Translations under genes and position numbers: made by a program
In this document: piece after piece, positions 18,278 through 24,880 of the stretch
Layout of the letters: the number at the start of each line of letters is the position of its first letter
Numbering within the stretch: the stretch's first letter is position 1
Source of the DNA: Alphaproteobacteria bacterium
GTDB lineage: Bacteria; Pseudomonadota; Alphaproteobacteria; Sphingomonadales; Kordiimonadaceae
Assembly: GCA_006226495.1 (NCBI GenBank)
Contig: SBGU01000037.1
Location: forward strand, 1-35,834
Direction: 5' to 3'
DNA length: 35,834 bases
The notes under the pieces: model-generated
What the model was told of the DNA's origin: nothing
The model's database searches: none
Seen by the model: only the letters and a program-made list of their open reading frames with translations

Positions 18278-18362
18278 GCCCCTGTGGTGAAATTGGTAGA
18301 CGCGCCGGATTCAAAATCCGGTTCCTTCGGGAGTGTCGGTTCGAGTCCGACCGGGGGCACCA
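18278..18362 (+). tRNA. tRNA-Leu (CAA)
   Basis: A complete class II tRNA of 85 nt including an encoded CCA. The acceptor stem is GCCCCTG / CGGGGGC. The anticodon loop TTCAAAA gives anticodon CAA. The extended variable arm (TTCCTTCGGGA) and the T-arm (GTCGG, TTCGAGT, CCGAC) are present. Confidence 0.97.
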
Positions 18363-18521
18363 CCAAACTGCTTGCCTGACAAGCGGCTTCTTGCCATTGT
18401 GACCGTCAATTCTCCTCCGTGCCCGCGCGCGGATGTTGTGGCGTCTGCCATTGCCTTTTGGCACGCAGGGGCCGCGTGATACGCCTTTCCGGGGAGGGAC
18501 GGGCGGCAACAGGACCAGTCG

Positions 18522-19283
18522 ATGAATTTGTTTTTTTGTGCATGCACCCAGCGGAGCGGTTCCACGCTCCTGACCCGCATCCTGAACGGGCACAGCAAGA
18601 TTGCCGCGCCATTTGAAATTCCGACCACCCCCTATTTCCTGGGCAGCAATCTCGAGAACAAGTGCCTGGACAAGGCCCTGCAGATTTCGAAGCTGATCGG
18701 CATCGACCCCAAAATGGCAATCGAGGACCAGATGGGCTTTTTCCGTGCCATTGCCGACTATGAAAACAAGGAAGCGCTGGTGATCAAGCAGCCGGCCAAT
18801 TCCCGGCACCTGCTGCGTTTCTTCATCGACTTCGGCGATGTGCCGCTGATCCATATCGTGCGTGACGTGCGGCAGGTGTGCCAGAGCAAAGCGCTGTTGC
18901 AGGACCAGGGCAGCCATATCGAAGCCATTCGCTACTGGTTCCGCCACAATGAAGAAATTCAGAAATATTCGAAATATTTCAGCCGCGTTTTCCGTCTAAG
19001 ATACGAGGACCTGGTCAGCGAGCCCGAGGCGACGATGCGGCAGCTCCTCGATTTCATGGGCTATCAGTTTGAAGACAGTATGATCGACTATTGGAACAAT
19101 GATCATTCCGACGACAAGGTGGCCATGTGGGACGGCATGAAGCCCAAGCGCAATGTCTGGTCCAAGGAGCTGTACAAGGGCAAGATCGAGGGCAAGTTCC
19201 GCGAGCCGCAGCCCGAGGTGCTGCAGCTTTATGCCGGATCGCCGCGCCTCAGGGCCATGAACGAAGGATTTGGATACGAATAG
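18522..19283 (+). CDS. Sulfotransferase family protein
   Basis: 253 residues. The N-terminal TQRSGSTLL (9-17) is the 5'-phosphosulfate-binding loop of PAPS-dependent sulfotransferases. HIVRDVRQVCQS (about 109-120) supplies the 3'-phosphate-binding Arg and Ser, and RLRYEDLVSEPE is a further family signature. No signal peptide is present, so it should act in the cytoplasm. The acceptor (carbohydrate, lipid or small molecule) cannot be told from sequence, and no PAPS-synthesis gene is adjacent. It follows tRNA-Leu by 160 bp and precedes the serine hydrolase gene by 32 bp. Confidence 0.88.
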   Translation: MNLFFCACTQRSGSTLLTRILNGHSKIAAPFEIPTTPYFLGSNLENKCLDKALQISKLIGIDPKMAIEDQMGFFRAIADYENKEALVIKQPANSRHLLRFFIDFGDVPLIHIVRDVRQVCQSKALLQDQGSHIEAIRYWFRHNEEIQKYSKYFSRVFRLRYEDLVSEPEATMRQLLDFMGYQFEDSMIDYWNNDHSDDKVAMWDGMKPKRNVWSKELYKGKIEGKFREPQPEVLQLYAGSPRLRAMNEGFGYE

Positions 19284-19315
19284 GCCCGCCACAGCGGGTG
19301 GGGAGGAAAGCTGAC

Positions 19316-20578
19316 ATGACCAAAGTGACGCGTTTTCTGATCTTGTGCCTGCTTCTTGTGGTACCGCGGGCCTGGGCGGCCGAACTGCCGTCTGCGGCGC
19401 CCGAAGCCGAGGGCATGTCCGCCGCCGGGCTTGAGGCCCTGAAGGACCATTTCCAGGCCTATGTGGACGATGGCCGCCTTGCGGGGTTGACCACGCTGGT
19501 CGCGCGCCATGGCAAGGTGGTGCAGTTCGAAACTTATGGCCAGCAGGACAAGGAAGCCGGCACCGCGATGGCGGACGATACGATCTTCCGTATTTATTCC
19601 ATGACCAAGCCGATCACCGGTGTGGCGCTGATGAGCCTGTATGAAGAAGGCAAGTTCCAACTGGATGACCCGGTGGCGAAATACCTGCCCGAGTTTGCCG
19701 ATGCCGTGGTCTATAAGGCGACGGCGGAGGACGGTACGGTGGAAACCGAACCCGCAAAACGGCCCATCACCATTCGGGACCTGATGCGCCACACAGCGGG
19801 CCTGACCTACGGCATTTTTGGCAACACGGCCGTTGATCAGTTGTATCGTGCGCGCGGCGTGGTGGACTTCAATACCGACCTGGCAAGCTTTGTCACGAAA
19901 CTGGCGGACCAGCCGCTTCTCTATCAGCCGGGCGACAAATGGGTATACAGCTTTGCCGTTGACGTGCAGGGCCGGCTTGTCGAGGTGCTGGCGGGCCAGA
20001 GCCTCGACCAGGTGTTTGCCGAGCGCATTTTTGGGCCGCTGGGCATGAAGGATACCGCCTTTGCGACCGGTGCCGACAAGGCCGACCGGCTGGCGGTGAT
20101 GTATGTGCGCGACAAGGAAGGCGCGCTGGCGCCCTATCATGGCGAACTGTACCAGGATTTCACCAGGATGCCGCCGATGCTGTCGGGTGGTGGCGGCCTT
20201 GTGTCCACCACGGCCGATTATTGGCGCTTTGCCCAGATGATGCTGAATGGCGGCAGCCTGGACGGTGTGCAGATTCTGAAGCCCGAAACCGTGGCCCTGA
20301 TGTCAAAGGACCAGTTGCCTGAAAATCTGGAAGATATCAGCGGCGGCAAGTCGGGCCTCGGGTTCGGCCTTGATTTCGCGGTGGTGACGGACCCGGCCAA
20401 GGTGGGCAATGGTGCTCGCGAGGGCGAATATTTCTGGGGCGGCATGGCCAACACGGTTTTCTGGATCGACCCCAAGGAAGACATTGTTGCGGTGCTGATG
20501 ACCAATGTCTTGCCCAGCAGCGTCTATCCGCTTCGGGAAGAATTTCGCCAGCAGGTGTACGACGCGGTCGCGCGCTGA
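19316..20578 (+). CDS. Serine hydrolase, beta-lactamase/esterase (class C-like) family
   Basis: 420 residues from the ATG at 19316, after GGGGAGG. An N-terminal signal peptide ends near AWAA (about 22), so it is exported. The nucleophile motif S95-M-T-K98 (YSMTKPITG) and the second motif Y211-S-F fit the beta-lactamase/EstB/penicillin-binding fold. The third motif is not a clear KTG; a WGG segment near 378 may replace it, as in esterase-like members. Family size and layout fit a periplasmic esterase or peptidase rather than a dedicated beta-lactamase. The substrate is unknown. It ends at a strong terminator. Confidence 0.88.
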   Translation: MTKVTRFLILCLLLVVPRAWAAELPSAAPEAEGMSAAGLEALKDHFQAYVDDGRLAGLTTLVARHGKVVQFETYGQQDKEAGTAMADDTIFRIYSMTKPITGVALMSLYEEGKFQLDDPVAKYLPEFADAVVYKATAEDGTVETEPAKRPITIRDLMRHTAGLTYGIFGNTAVDQLYRARGVVDFNTDLASFVTKLADQPLLYQPGDKWVYSFAVDVQGRLVEVLAGQSLDQVFAERIFGPLGMKDTAFATGADKADRLAVMYVRDKEGALAPYHGELYQDFTRMPPMLSGGGGLVSTTADYWRFAQMMLNGGSLDGVQILKPETVALMSKDQLPENLEDISGGKSGLGFGLDFAVVTDPAKVGNGAREGEYFWGGMANTVFWIDPKEDIVAVLMTNVLPSSVYPLREEFRQQVYDAVAR

Positions 20579-20600
20579 GGCGACACCATAACACCGACGG

Positions 20601-20634
20601 AAAGGGCGGCGCCGATCACTCGGGCCGCCCTTTT
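20601..20634. terminator. Intrinsic terminator
   Basis: A 10-bp stem (AAAGGGCGGC / GCCGCCCTTT) with a 13-nt loop and T-run lies 22 bp after the serine hydrolase stop. The A/T-flanked stem also suits the convergent exbD gene ending at 20658. Confidence 0.85.
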
Positions 20635-20657
20635 GCTGTGCGGGAACTTGGAACAGG

Positions 20658-21068
20658 TCAGTCTTTCACCACCACAGCAACCTTGTTTGGCGCGATGCCG
20701 GCCTTGAGCGCCTCGTCATAGATGCGGACCATCATCCGGGTGTGGGCGTTGCGGTCGGTTTCGATCACCACCGGGGCTTCGGGCCGGGCGGCATTTTCGG
20801 CACGCACGATCGGCTCGATGGACCAGGGATCGATCAGTCGTCCCAGGTGGAACAGCCGGTTGTTGGCATCGACCTGAAAGGCGATCGGCTCGTTGCGCGC
20901 GGGCAGGCCTTTCATCGGCTTGGACATGTTGGGCACAAGCCCCGTCTCCTTCACGAAACTCGCTGTGACAATGAAGAAGATCAGAAGGATGAAAACGACA
21001 TCCAGCATCGCGGTCATGTCCGCTGTGGCGCTGGTGGCGCGCGCACGGCGCCTGAGGGTATGGCTCAT
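20658..21068 (-). CDS. exbD: ExbD/TolR-family proton channel subunit
   Basis: 136 residues. A short cytoplasmic N-terminus leads to a single transmembrane helix containing the conserved proton-path aspartate (MTAMLDVVFILLIFFIVTAS, D23). The periplasmic domain follows, ending VRIYDEALKAGI. In the family it works with ExbB and TonB to energise outer-membrane uptake. It follows a tonB gene by 9 bp, and no ExbB accompanies the pair here. It is paralogous to the ExbDs at 26.9-27.8 kb. Confidence 0.93.
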   Translation of the reverse strand: MSHTLRRRARATSATADMTAMLDVVFILLIFFIVTASFVKETGLVPNMSKPMKGLPARNEPIAFQVDANNRLFHLGRLIDPWSIEPIVRAENAARPEAPVVIETDRNAHTRMMVRIYDEALKAGIAPNKVAVVVKD

Positions 21069-21077
21069 GCCTGTCTC

Positions 21078-21686
21078 CTATTCCTGAAGGGTGTAGACCA
21101 TACGGAAGCGCACGCCTTTGGTGGGCACTGCGCGGCCGTCGACCACGGTGGGCTTGTATTTGAACTTGGCCACCGCCTGCAGGGTCGACCGGTCGAAGAT
21201 GCGCCTGGGTTCGGCATCGATGATCACGGGGTCGACCACATCGCCCTGCGCACTGACCGTGAACTCGACCACGACCCAGCCCTCGATGCCTTCACTTGCC
21301 GCGCGGGACGGATAGTTGGGCTGGACCCGCACGATCGGGATCATGCCGCCATCGACCATGCCGAACGTTTCCCTGCCAAAGCCGGGGCCGGCGGTGGGTG
21401 CCACGGGCGGCGGCCCGATATGAATGACAGGATCACCTATATCTGGCGTAGGGCCCGGTTTGGGTTGTGGTGGCACCGGCAGTGGTTCGGGCGGGCGCAC
21501 AACGCGGTCGATTTTGCGAACCGGTTCCGGCTTGGCATCATCAATATAGCCTTCGAAGCTGGGCCAGTCCGGCTCGGCCGGCAGGTCGATGTCCTTCATC
21601 GCGACAAGCCCCTGCATCAGATAGAACAGGCCGAACGTGGCGACTGCGGCGCCTCCGGTGATCGGGAAGATACGTGCCTGTGTCAT
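21078..21686 (-). CDS. tonB: TonB-family protein
   Basis: 202 residues from the ATG at 21686, preceded by GGAGGGG; an extension to 21725 lacks support. There is one N-terminal membrane helix (about 9-27), a proline-rich periplasm-spanning region (PPEPLPVPPQPKPGP), and a TonB C-terminal domain (VQPNYPSRAASEGIEGWVVV to FKYKPTVVDGRAV). It forms a pair with the downstream exbD. It is a paralogue of the TonB at 26.3-26.9 kb and may borrow that operon's ExbB. Confidence 0.92.
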   Translation of the reverse strand: MTQARIFPITGGAAVATFGLFYLMQGLVAMKDIDLPAEPDWPSFEGYIDDAKPEPVRKIDRVVRPPEPLPVPPQPKPGPTPDIGDPVIHIGPPPVAPTAGPGFGRETFGMVDGGMIPIVRVQPNYPSRAASEGIEGWVVVEFTVSAQGDVVDPVIIDAEPRRIFDRSTLQAVAKFKYKPTVVDGRAVPTKGVRFRMVYTLQE

Positions 21687-22084
21687 GATAACCCCTCCAA
21701 GTTTTGATGTGTGATAACATAACAATATTAGCCCGAATGGTTAAAGAAAAGTTATAATATAACAATTAGAGGCAACGGGCAGGGGTTTTGGGCGGAATAG
21801 AAAAGGTGGCCATGATGGCCACGGGGGGGAACGGGAGCGTCATGCCGCCGCAAGCGGGTGCCGGTGCCTGCGCCTGCCATGGTGATGGGCGCCGGGCGGT
21901 AGACAGGGTCGGCTTCTGGACCAGTGGCAGTGGCAGTGGCAGGCTGCGACGGCGCTTGGCACAAGGAATATGCCGGTCGCAGCTCCTGGGTGTGGCCGGC
22001 GGGCCTGTAGCCTGCCGCTGTGGTACGGGCGTCGGCTGCATGAGGCGGCCTGTCCAGGCTGCTGTCACATCAGCACCGGTCCTA
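21687..22084. other. Gene-free stretch left of the transposon
   Basis: About 400 bp upstream of the tonB gene. Reading frames here have no recognisable protein, no ribosome sites and a biased composition. An AT-rich part nearest tonB includes a 13-bp palindrome GTTATA-A-TATAAC (21751-21763). A possible minus-strand promoter is TTAACC, 17 bp, TATGTT (about 21740-21713). Both are weak suggestions. Confidence 0.4.
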
Positions 22085-22092
22085 AAAAGAAA
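22085..22092. repeat. Target-site duplication, left copy (AAAAGAAA)
   Basis: The eight bases directly outside the left inverted end are AAAAGAAA, identical to the eight bases outside the right end at 24819-24826. Eight bases is the duplication length reported for IS1595-family insertions. Confidence 0.92.
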
Positions 22093-22116
22093 GGCGTTAT
22101 TATACTTTGCGTACCC
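22093..22116 (+). repeat. Transposon left inverted end
   Basis: Begins GGCGTTATTATACTT and ends CGTACCC. Compared with the reverse complement of the right end it differs only at positions 5, 16 and 17. Confidence 0.93.
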
Positions 22117-22196
22117 CAAATTGTTGACGCGGAACATACCGCGAACAATATATCCTGTGGGTACGTAGACTCGTGGTAAATTTTCTGTTAATAAAG

Positions 22197-22231
22197 AAAA
22201 CGCAGTCGGATTCGTGGTCCGACTGCGTTTT
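22197..22231. terminator. Strong bidirectional hairpin terminator inside transposon
   Basis: A perfect 14-bp stem (AAAACGCAGTCGGA / TCCGACTGCGTTTT) with a 7-nt loop. A/T runs at both feet make it usable in both directions. It lies downstream of the minus-strand passenger operon and near the left end, so it would insulate the element from flanking transcription. Confidence 0.85.
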
Positions 22232-22340
22232 GAGCAAAATCGCCGTTAGGTGGCGAAATTTGTGAATTCACGGCTACAAGTATAAGGTTATGGGTTCATA
22301 AGTCAAGCTGCCAAACGGCCTAATATGAAAGGCCAACAAA

Positions 22341-22595
22341 ATGGCAAGAGTAAGAGCCGCGCTTACGCGGGAACAGGGCATCACCTTCGTGGTGGTTGCC
22401 GTCAAGGACCATGTGGTCCTCAATTCCTCCCTTTCCGATCAGATGATACAAGCCGCAATCTCGTCTTTCGGCTGTGGTCTTGTTGTTCTGATGGGTGAGA
22501 GGAACAGAAGGCTGCAAGGCAACCGTCGGGATGTTGTGAACTTTGTTGCCAGTATCCATCCGTCGCGTCTGCCGTGGAAGGACTACAGCTTCTAA
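22341..22595 (+). CDS. Small passenger protein, unknown
   Basis: 84 residues; AAAGG lies about 8 bases before the ATG. The sequence is protein-like (TREQGITFVVVAVKDHVV, then DVVNFVASIHPSRLPWKDYSF) and I believe similar short proteins occur in Proteobacteria, but I cannot name a family. It runs opposite to the other passenger genes and overlaps the tail of the minus-strand frame 22420-22746 by 176 bp, so one of the two is probably shorter or not expressed. Confidence 0.5.
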   Translation: MARVRAALTREQGITFVVVAVKDHVVLNSSLSDQMIQAAISSFGCGLVVLMGERNRRLQGNRRDVVNFVASIHPSRLPWKDYSF

Positions 22596-22746
22596 CGGTC
22601 GTATCCAGTAAAAGCCCGAGCGCTGCGTGTAAAGCCGTTAGGCAAGCGTGGCGCTCGGCGTCATCTGTTGGAACCAGAACGCTTTCGCCGTCGCCTATTT
22701 CCAGCAACGCACCATCGTGACCGGCAATCTGCAGGATGACCTTCAT
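22420..22746 (-). CDS. Small passenger protein, unknown (last in operon)
   Basis: 108 residues. Its ATG overlaps the stop of the preceding small gene as ATGA, typical of translational coupling. Residues 1-50 (MKVILQIAGHDGALLEIGDG and following) look like a real small beta-rich domain. The C-terminal half is antisense to the 84-residue plus-strand frame and has poor composition, so a shorter functional product is possible. No family is recognised. Confidence 0.42.
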   Translation of the reverse strand: MKVILQIAGHDGALLEIGDGESVLVPTDDAERHACLTALHAALGLLLDTTVRSCSPSTADATDGYWQQSSQHPDGCLAAFCSSHPSEQQDHSRKTRLRLVSSDRKGRN

Positions 22747-22904
22747 TCGTCTGCCTTTTTGTTGTTTTCGCTCTTTGGGGTTTCCGGCTTTTCCGTTTTT
22801 ACGGACAGGCGCCCGAATGCCCTATCAAGCGCATCGTTATTCTCGTCCGCGCCAATCTGGCGGGCGGCTTCCTTGAAGCGGTCTATTTGCTTATCTTTAT
22901 TCAC
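22743..22904 (-). CDS. Small charged passenger protein
   Basis: 53 residues starting with GTG at 22904, which overlaps the stop of the upstream putative toxin as GTGA; a longer ATG start at 22964 would run through the toxin's 3' end. The sequence (QIDRFKEAARQIGADENNDA followed by a Lys/Glu-rich tail) is helical and charged and resembles short uncharacterised proteins seen in proteobacterial accessory DNA. Its function is unknown. It is the third gene of the coupled passenger operon. Confidence 0.6.
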   Translation of the reverse strand: MNKDKQIDRFKEAARQIGADENNDALDRAFGRLSVKTEKPETPKSENNKKADE

Positions 22905-23197
22905 AATGGTGTGTGTGCAGCATGAACGGTAATAGTAGCGTCTGTATACGAATACAGAACCCAAATTTCCTTAGTGCCTACCTCGGTGTTCCCGGCGCAT
23001 ACATACAATACATATTTACCAGGATCATCTCTGTCGCGGGGCAGACCTATGGAAGGAGTCCGACAAAGCAGCCACTCTATGCCTTGCCATTGCCTACTAA
23101 ATTTTCCACCAATTTTGGTTTGTTCGTCGACGAAAGATTCTGCGGAAGGATCAAGAATTACTGTCCTGTATGTTGGCCACATTGCGTCGTCTGCCAT
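22901..23197 (-). CDS. Putative toxin partner of the Panacea-domain gene
   Basis: 98 residues. Its ATG (23197) shares a base with the TAA of the upstream Panacea-domain gene (TAATG), so the two are translated together. The C-terminal part (KYVLYVCAGN, then EIWVLYSYTDATITVHAA) has the alternating strands seen at the end of RelE/ParE-like toxins, but no catalytic signature can be assigned. The toxin call therefore rests mainly on position: genes directly joined to Panacea-domain antitoxins are usually toxins. An accessory or immunity-type protein is the alternative. Confidence 0.6.
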   Translation of the reverse strand: MADDAMWPTYRTVILDPSAESFVDEQTKIGGKFSRQWQGIEWLLCRTPSIGLPRDRDDPGKYVLYVCAGNTEVGTKEIWVLYSYTDATITVHAAHTPL

Positions 23198-23733
23198 TAT
23201 GCAGCTTCCAACTCTAGACGGGACACTACCGTCCCGGCCCATGCGCGAACATCATCAGATACCTCACCCTGCTCAGAAGCCAGTGTTGCATAAAGAGGAA
23301 TAGTTTCACCCTCCGCCGCTGCCGCCCAAATTACATCATGGGAAATCTCACTGATTTCATTTGCGGTGCAACCGCATACAGCCTCTAGAATACCCTTCGC
23401 AATTTCACGTTCATCGCGGGAAAGGGCGTCTTCGTCAGGGTTTGATAATGATACAAACTTCCTTACGTCATACTGAAACTCAGGCTCTTGAATGTGAATT
23501 TTACCATCGTTCTGCAGTTTGCGGAGCGTTATCAAAATATGAGCCGGGACCGGCCCCATTTTTCGCTTTACATAAGTTTCTCCGCTGACCGGCATACCTG
23601 TCATCTGATATGATGACACGTCAGTGTACCAAAGCGCCTTGTTCAGCCTCACCGCGCCCAGCCTGCTTGGATGTTCCCTGCACTCATGAATAAGAAAATG
23701 CACCAGCGCTTCAAATTTTTCCGTTGCCATCAT
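23197..23733 (-). CDS. Panacea-domain (DUF4065/SocA-like) antitoxin
   Basis: 178 residues from the ATG at 23733 with AAGGA five bases upstream; an in-frame extension to 23871 crosses the end of the transposase gene and is not credible. Residues 1-80 (EALVHFLIHECREHPSRLGAV, RLNKALWYTDVSSYQMTG, YVKRKMGPVPAHI) match the Panacea/SocA-like domain: a helix leading to LxKxLWxxD, then a G-x-P-V box. Panacea proteins neutralise many unrelated toxins in two-gene modules. The C-terminal 90 residues form a separate acidic helical region (SRDEREIAKGILEAV, EISHDVIWAAAAEGE). It lies between the transposase and the putative toxin on the same strand, wholly inside the transposon. Confidence 0.85.
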   Translation of the reverse strand: MMATEKFEALVHFLIHECREHPSRLGAVRLNKALWYTDVSSYQMTGMPVSGETYVKRKMGPVPAHILITLRKLQNDGKIHIQEPEFQYDVRKFVSLSNPDEDALSRDEREIAKGILEAVCGCTANEISEISHDVIWAAAAEGETIPLYATLASEQGEVSDDVRAWAGTVVSRLELEAA

Positions 23734-23839
23734 ATTTTCCTTCGGTTTTACCGAGCACCTTTTAGGTGTAATATAACACTTGACTCGCAGGGAATCTACA
23801 AGTGAACACAAAAGTGTTCTTCTATTGTTCACCCACCAA
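23734..23839. promoter_or_regulatory. Transposase-antitoxin spacer with palindrome and end-like sequence
   Basis: This 106-bp spacer is where the passenger operon's own promoter should lie. It contains a palindrome GAACAC-AAAA-GTGTTC (23804-23819) and a sequence GGTGTAATATAACACTTGAC (23765-23784) that resembles the element's terminal GGCGATATTATACTTGAC. The first could be an antitoxin operator; the second a vestigial transposon end. A TATATT -10-like box lies within it on the minus strand, but no good -35 at normal spacing is seen. Confidence 0.4.
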
Positions 23840-24754
23840 TCATTGATAAGTAAGACGTTTTCCCGCCGCACTAATCAAAGCTAAGTCAGCCCGTACCCTG
23901 TCATCAGCCCCGAGCGCGATGCGATTGTTATACCGAAACTCGAACTCAGCCGCATAACGATGCAGGTGCTTTTTGGCACAATGTTGGTACACACCCTTCA
24001 TGCCGCGCTTGAAGATGCTGAAATAGCCTTCAATCGTGTTGGTGTGGATTTCACCACGGCCATATTCACCGACGCCATGGCGGACGAAATCGTGAGCGGC
24101 AAAGCTGCGATGCAGGTGTTTGTACTGGCCTGCCTCGTCCGTGTAGATAACAGCTTCCTTGGCAATGTTTTCCAACAAGATCGGCAGCAGGGTCGCGGTT
24201 TTCAGGTCGTCCACCACCATGCTCTTAGCCCGGCCAGTAGTGCGGTCCACCAGAGACAGAACCTTGTGCTTGTGGGCGTAACCACGGCCCTTTTTCTCGT
24301 GCTTCGGCTTCACCGTGCGGTCTACACCGATAAAGGTTTCGTCCACTTCCACAACACCGCCGCCAGCGCCGAAGCCGGCAAGCGTATCATCCCGCATTGC
24401 CTCGCGGATGCGGTGGGACATGAACCATGCCGTTTTCAGCGTCACACCCAAGGTGCGGTGAAGCTGGTTACTGCTGATGCCTTTCTTGCTGGCGCACATC
24501 AAATAGATTGCCTGTAGCCACAGGTTCATCTTGACATGGCTGCTTTCAAAGATGGTGCCGACCTTGACCGTGAAGGGCTTGCGGCACTTGTAGCACTTGT
24601 AAGCACCAATCCGGGTGCTCTTGCCACCCATCTTGCCCACGCGCTCACGCTCGCCACATTTCGGGCAGGTCGCGCCATGCGGCCAGATGCGAGCCTCCAC
24701 ATAATCATATGCGGCTTGCTCGTCATGAAACTCGGGGCGGCTCAAGATAGACAT
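23840..24754 (-). CDS. IS1595-family transposase
   Basis: 304 residues, full length. An N-terminal zinc ribbon (C30-x2-C33, C54-x2-C57) precedes a helical region and the catalytic core of the ISXO2-like type: D138 (EVDETFIG), D206 (IYTDEAGQY) and the HTNTIEGYFS box with N239/E242. IS1595 members use DDE/N catalysis for cut- or copy-out transposition with 8-bp duplications. AAGGAG lies 8 bases upstream of the ATG. The frame is intact, so the enzyme may be active. The ribosome site borders a hairpin (24756-24798) that probably limits expression. Confidence 0.96.
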   Translation of the reverse strand: MSILSRPEFHDEQAAYDYVEARIWPHGATCPKCGERERVGKMGGKSTRIGAYKCYKCRKPFTVKVGTIFESSHVKMNLWLQAIYLMCASKKGISSNQLHRTLGVTLKTAWFMSHRIREAMRDDTLAGFGAGGGVVEVDETFIGVDRTVKPKHEKKGRGYAHKHKVLSLVDRTTGRAKSMVVDDLKTATLLPILLENIAKEAVIYTDEAGQYKHLHRSFAAHDFVRHGVGEYGRGEIHTNTIEGYFSIFKRGMKGVYQHCAKKHLHRYAAEFEFRYNNRIALGADDRVRADLALISAAGKRLTYQ

Positions 24755-24755
24755 A

Positions 24756-24798
24756 ACCCAATCTCCTTACCCAACTGATATGGGGATTGAGATTGGGT
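24756..24798 (-). promoter_or_regulatory. Hairpin over transposase ribosome site, with possible promoter
   Basis: On the minus strand ACCCAATCT (24798-24790) can pair with AGATTGGGT (24764-24756), which covers the last bases of the AGGAG site and the spacer to the ATG. A possible promoter, TTGACG (24805-24800), 17 bp, CATATC (24782-24777), would start transcripts after the left arm, so only read-through RNA would form the hairpin. The -10 match is poor. Confidence 0.5.
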
Positions 24799-24818
24799 AC
24801 GTCAAGTATAATATCGCC
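24795..24818 (-). repeat. Transposon right inverted end
   Basis: Read on the minus strand it begins GGCGATATTATACTTGACG and continues TACCC. It matches the left end at 21 of 24 positions. Confidence 0.93.
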
Positions 24819-24826
24819 AAAAGAAA
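24819..24826. repeat. Target-site duplication, right copy (AAAAGAAA)
   Basis: Identical to 22085-22092. This sequence is also the U-tract of the terminator at 24827-24851. Confidence 0.92.
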
Positions 24827-24851
24827 AGCGGCGCCCGCATGGGGCGCCGCT
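24827..24851 (-). terminator. Terminator of the DUF3450-TonB-TPR operon
   Basis: A 10-bp stem AGCGGCGCCC / GGGCGCCGCT with a 5-nt loop is followed on the minus strand by TTTTCTTTT. It starts 29 bp after the stop of the TPR gene. The transposon inserted within the U-tract, whose 8 bases became the target duplication, leaving a usable U-run on this side. Confidence 0.9.
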
Positions 24852-24880
24852 CGGGTTTCTTCAGGCCATCGCCGGGGCGA

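Larger units (their letters stand above)
22093..24818. mobile_element. IS1595-family transposon with passenger operon
   Basis: A 2726-bp element bounded by 24-bp inverted ends that match at 21 of 24 positions and flanked by a perfect 8-bp direct repeat. Its transposase (23840-24754) has the zinc ribbon and DDE layout of the IS1595 (ISXO2-like) family. The right end lies only about 64 bp before the transposase start. The left 1.75 kb holds passenger genes: a Panacea-domain gene, a small putative toxin, two coupled small genes and one opposite small gene. AT content is visibly higher than in neighbouring DNA. Some IS1595 relatives are known to carry passengers, so the structure is plausible for the family. 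The intact ends and exact duplication indicate a recent, single insertion. Confidence 0.93.

Noticed and set aside
18192-18947. 251-residue minus-strand frame
   Set aside because: It crosses the tRNA-Leu gene and is opposite the sulfotransferase, which has clear PAPS-binding motifs.
21788-22168. 126-residue plus-strand frame
   Set aside because: It runs across the transposon's left end and target duplication, has no ribosome site and has low-complexity composition.
23765-24818. Simple 1.05-kb insertion sequence ending at the internal end-like sequence
   Set aside because: The eight bases outside 23765 (ACCTTTTA) do not match those outside 24818 (AAAAGAAA), and the match to the right end is gapped. 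The end at 22093 fits far better and has the perfect duplication.
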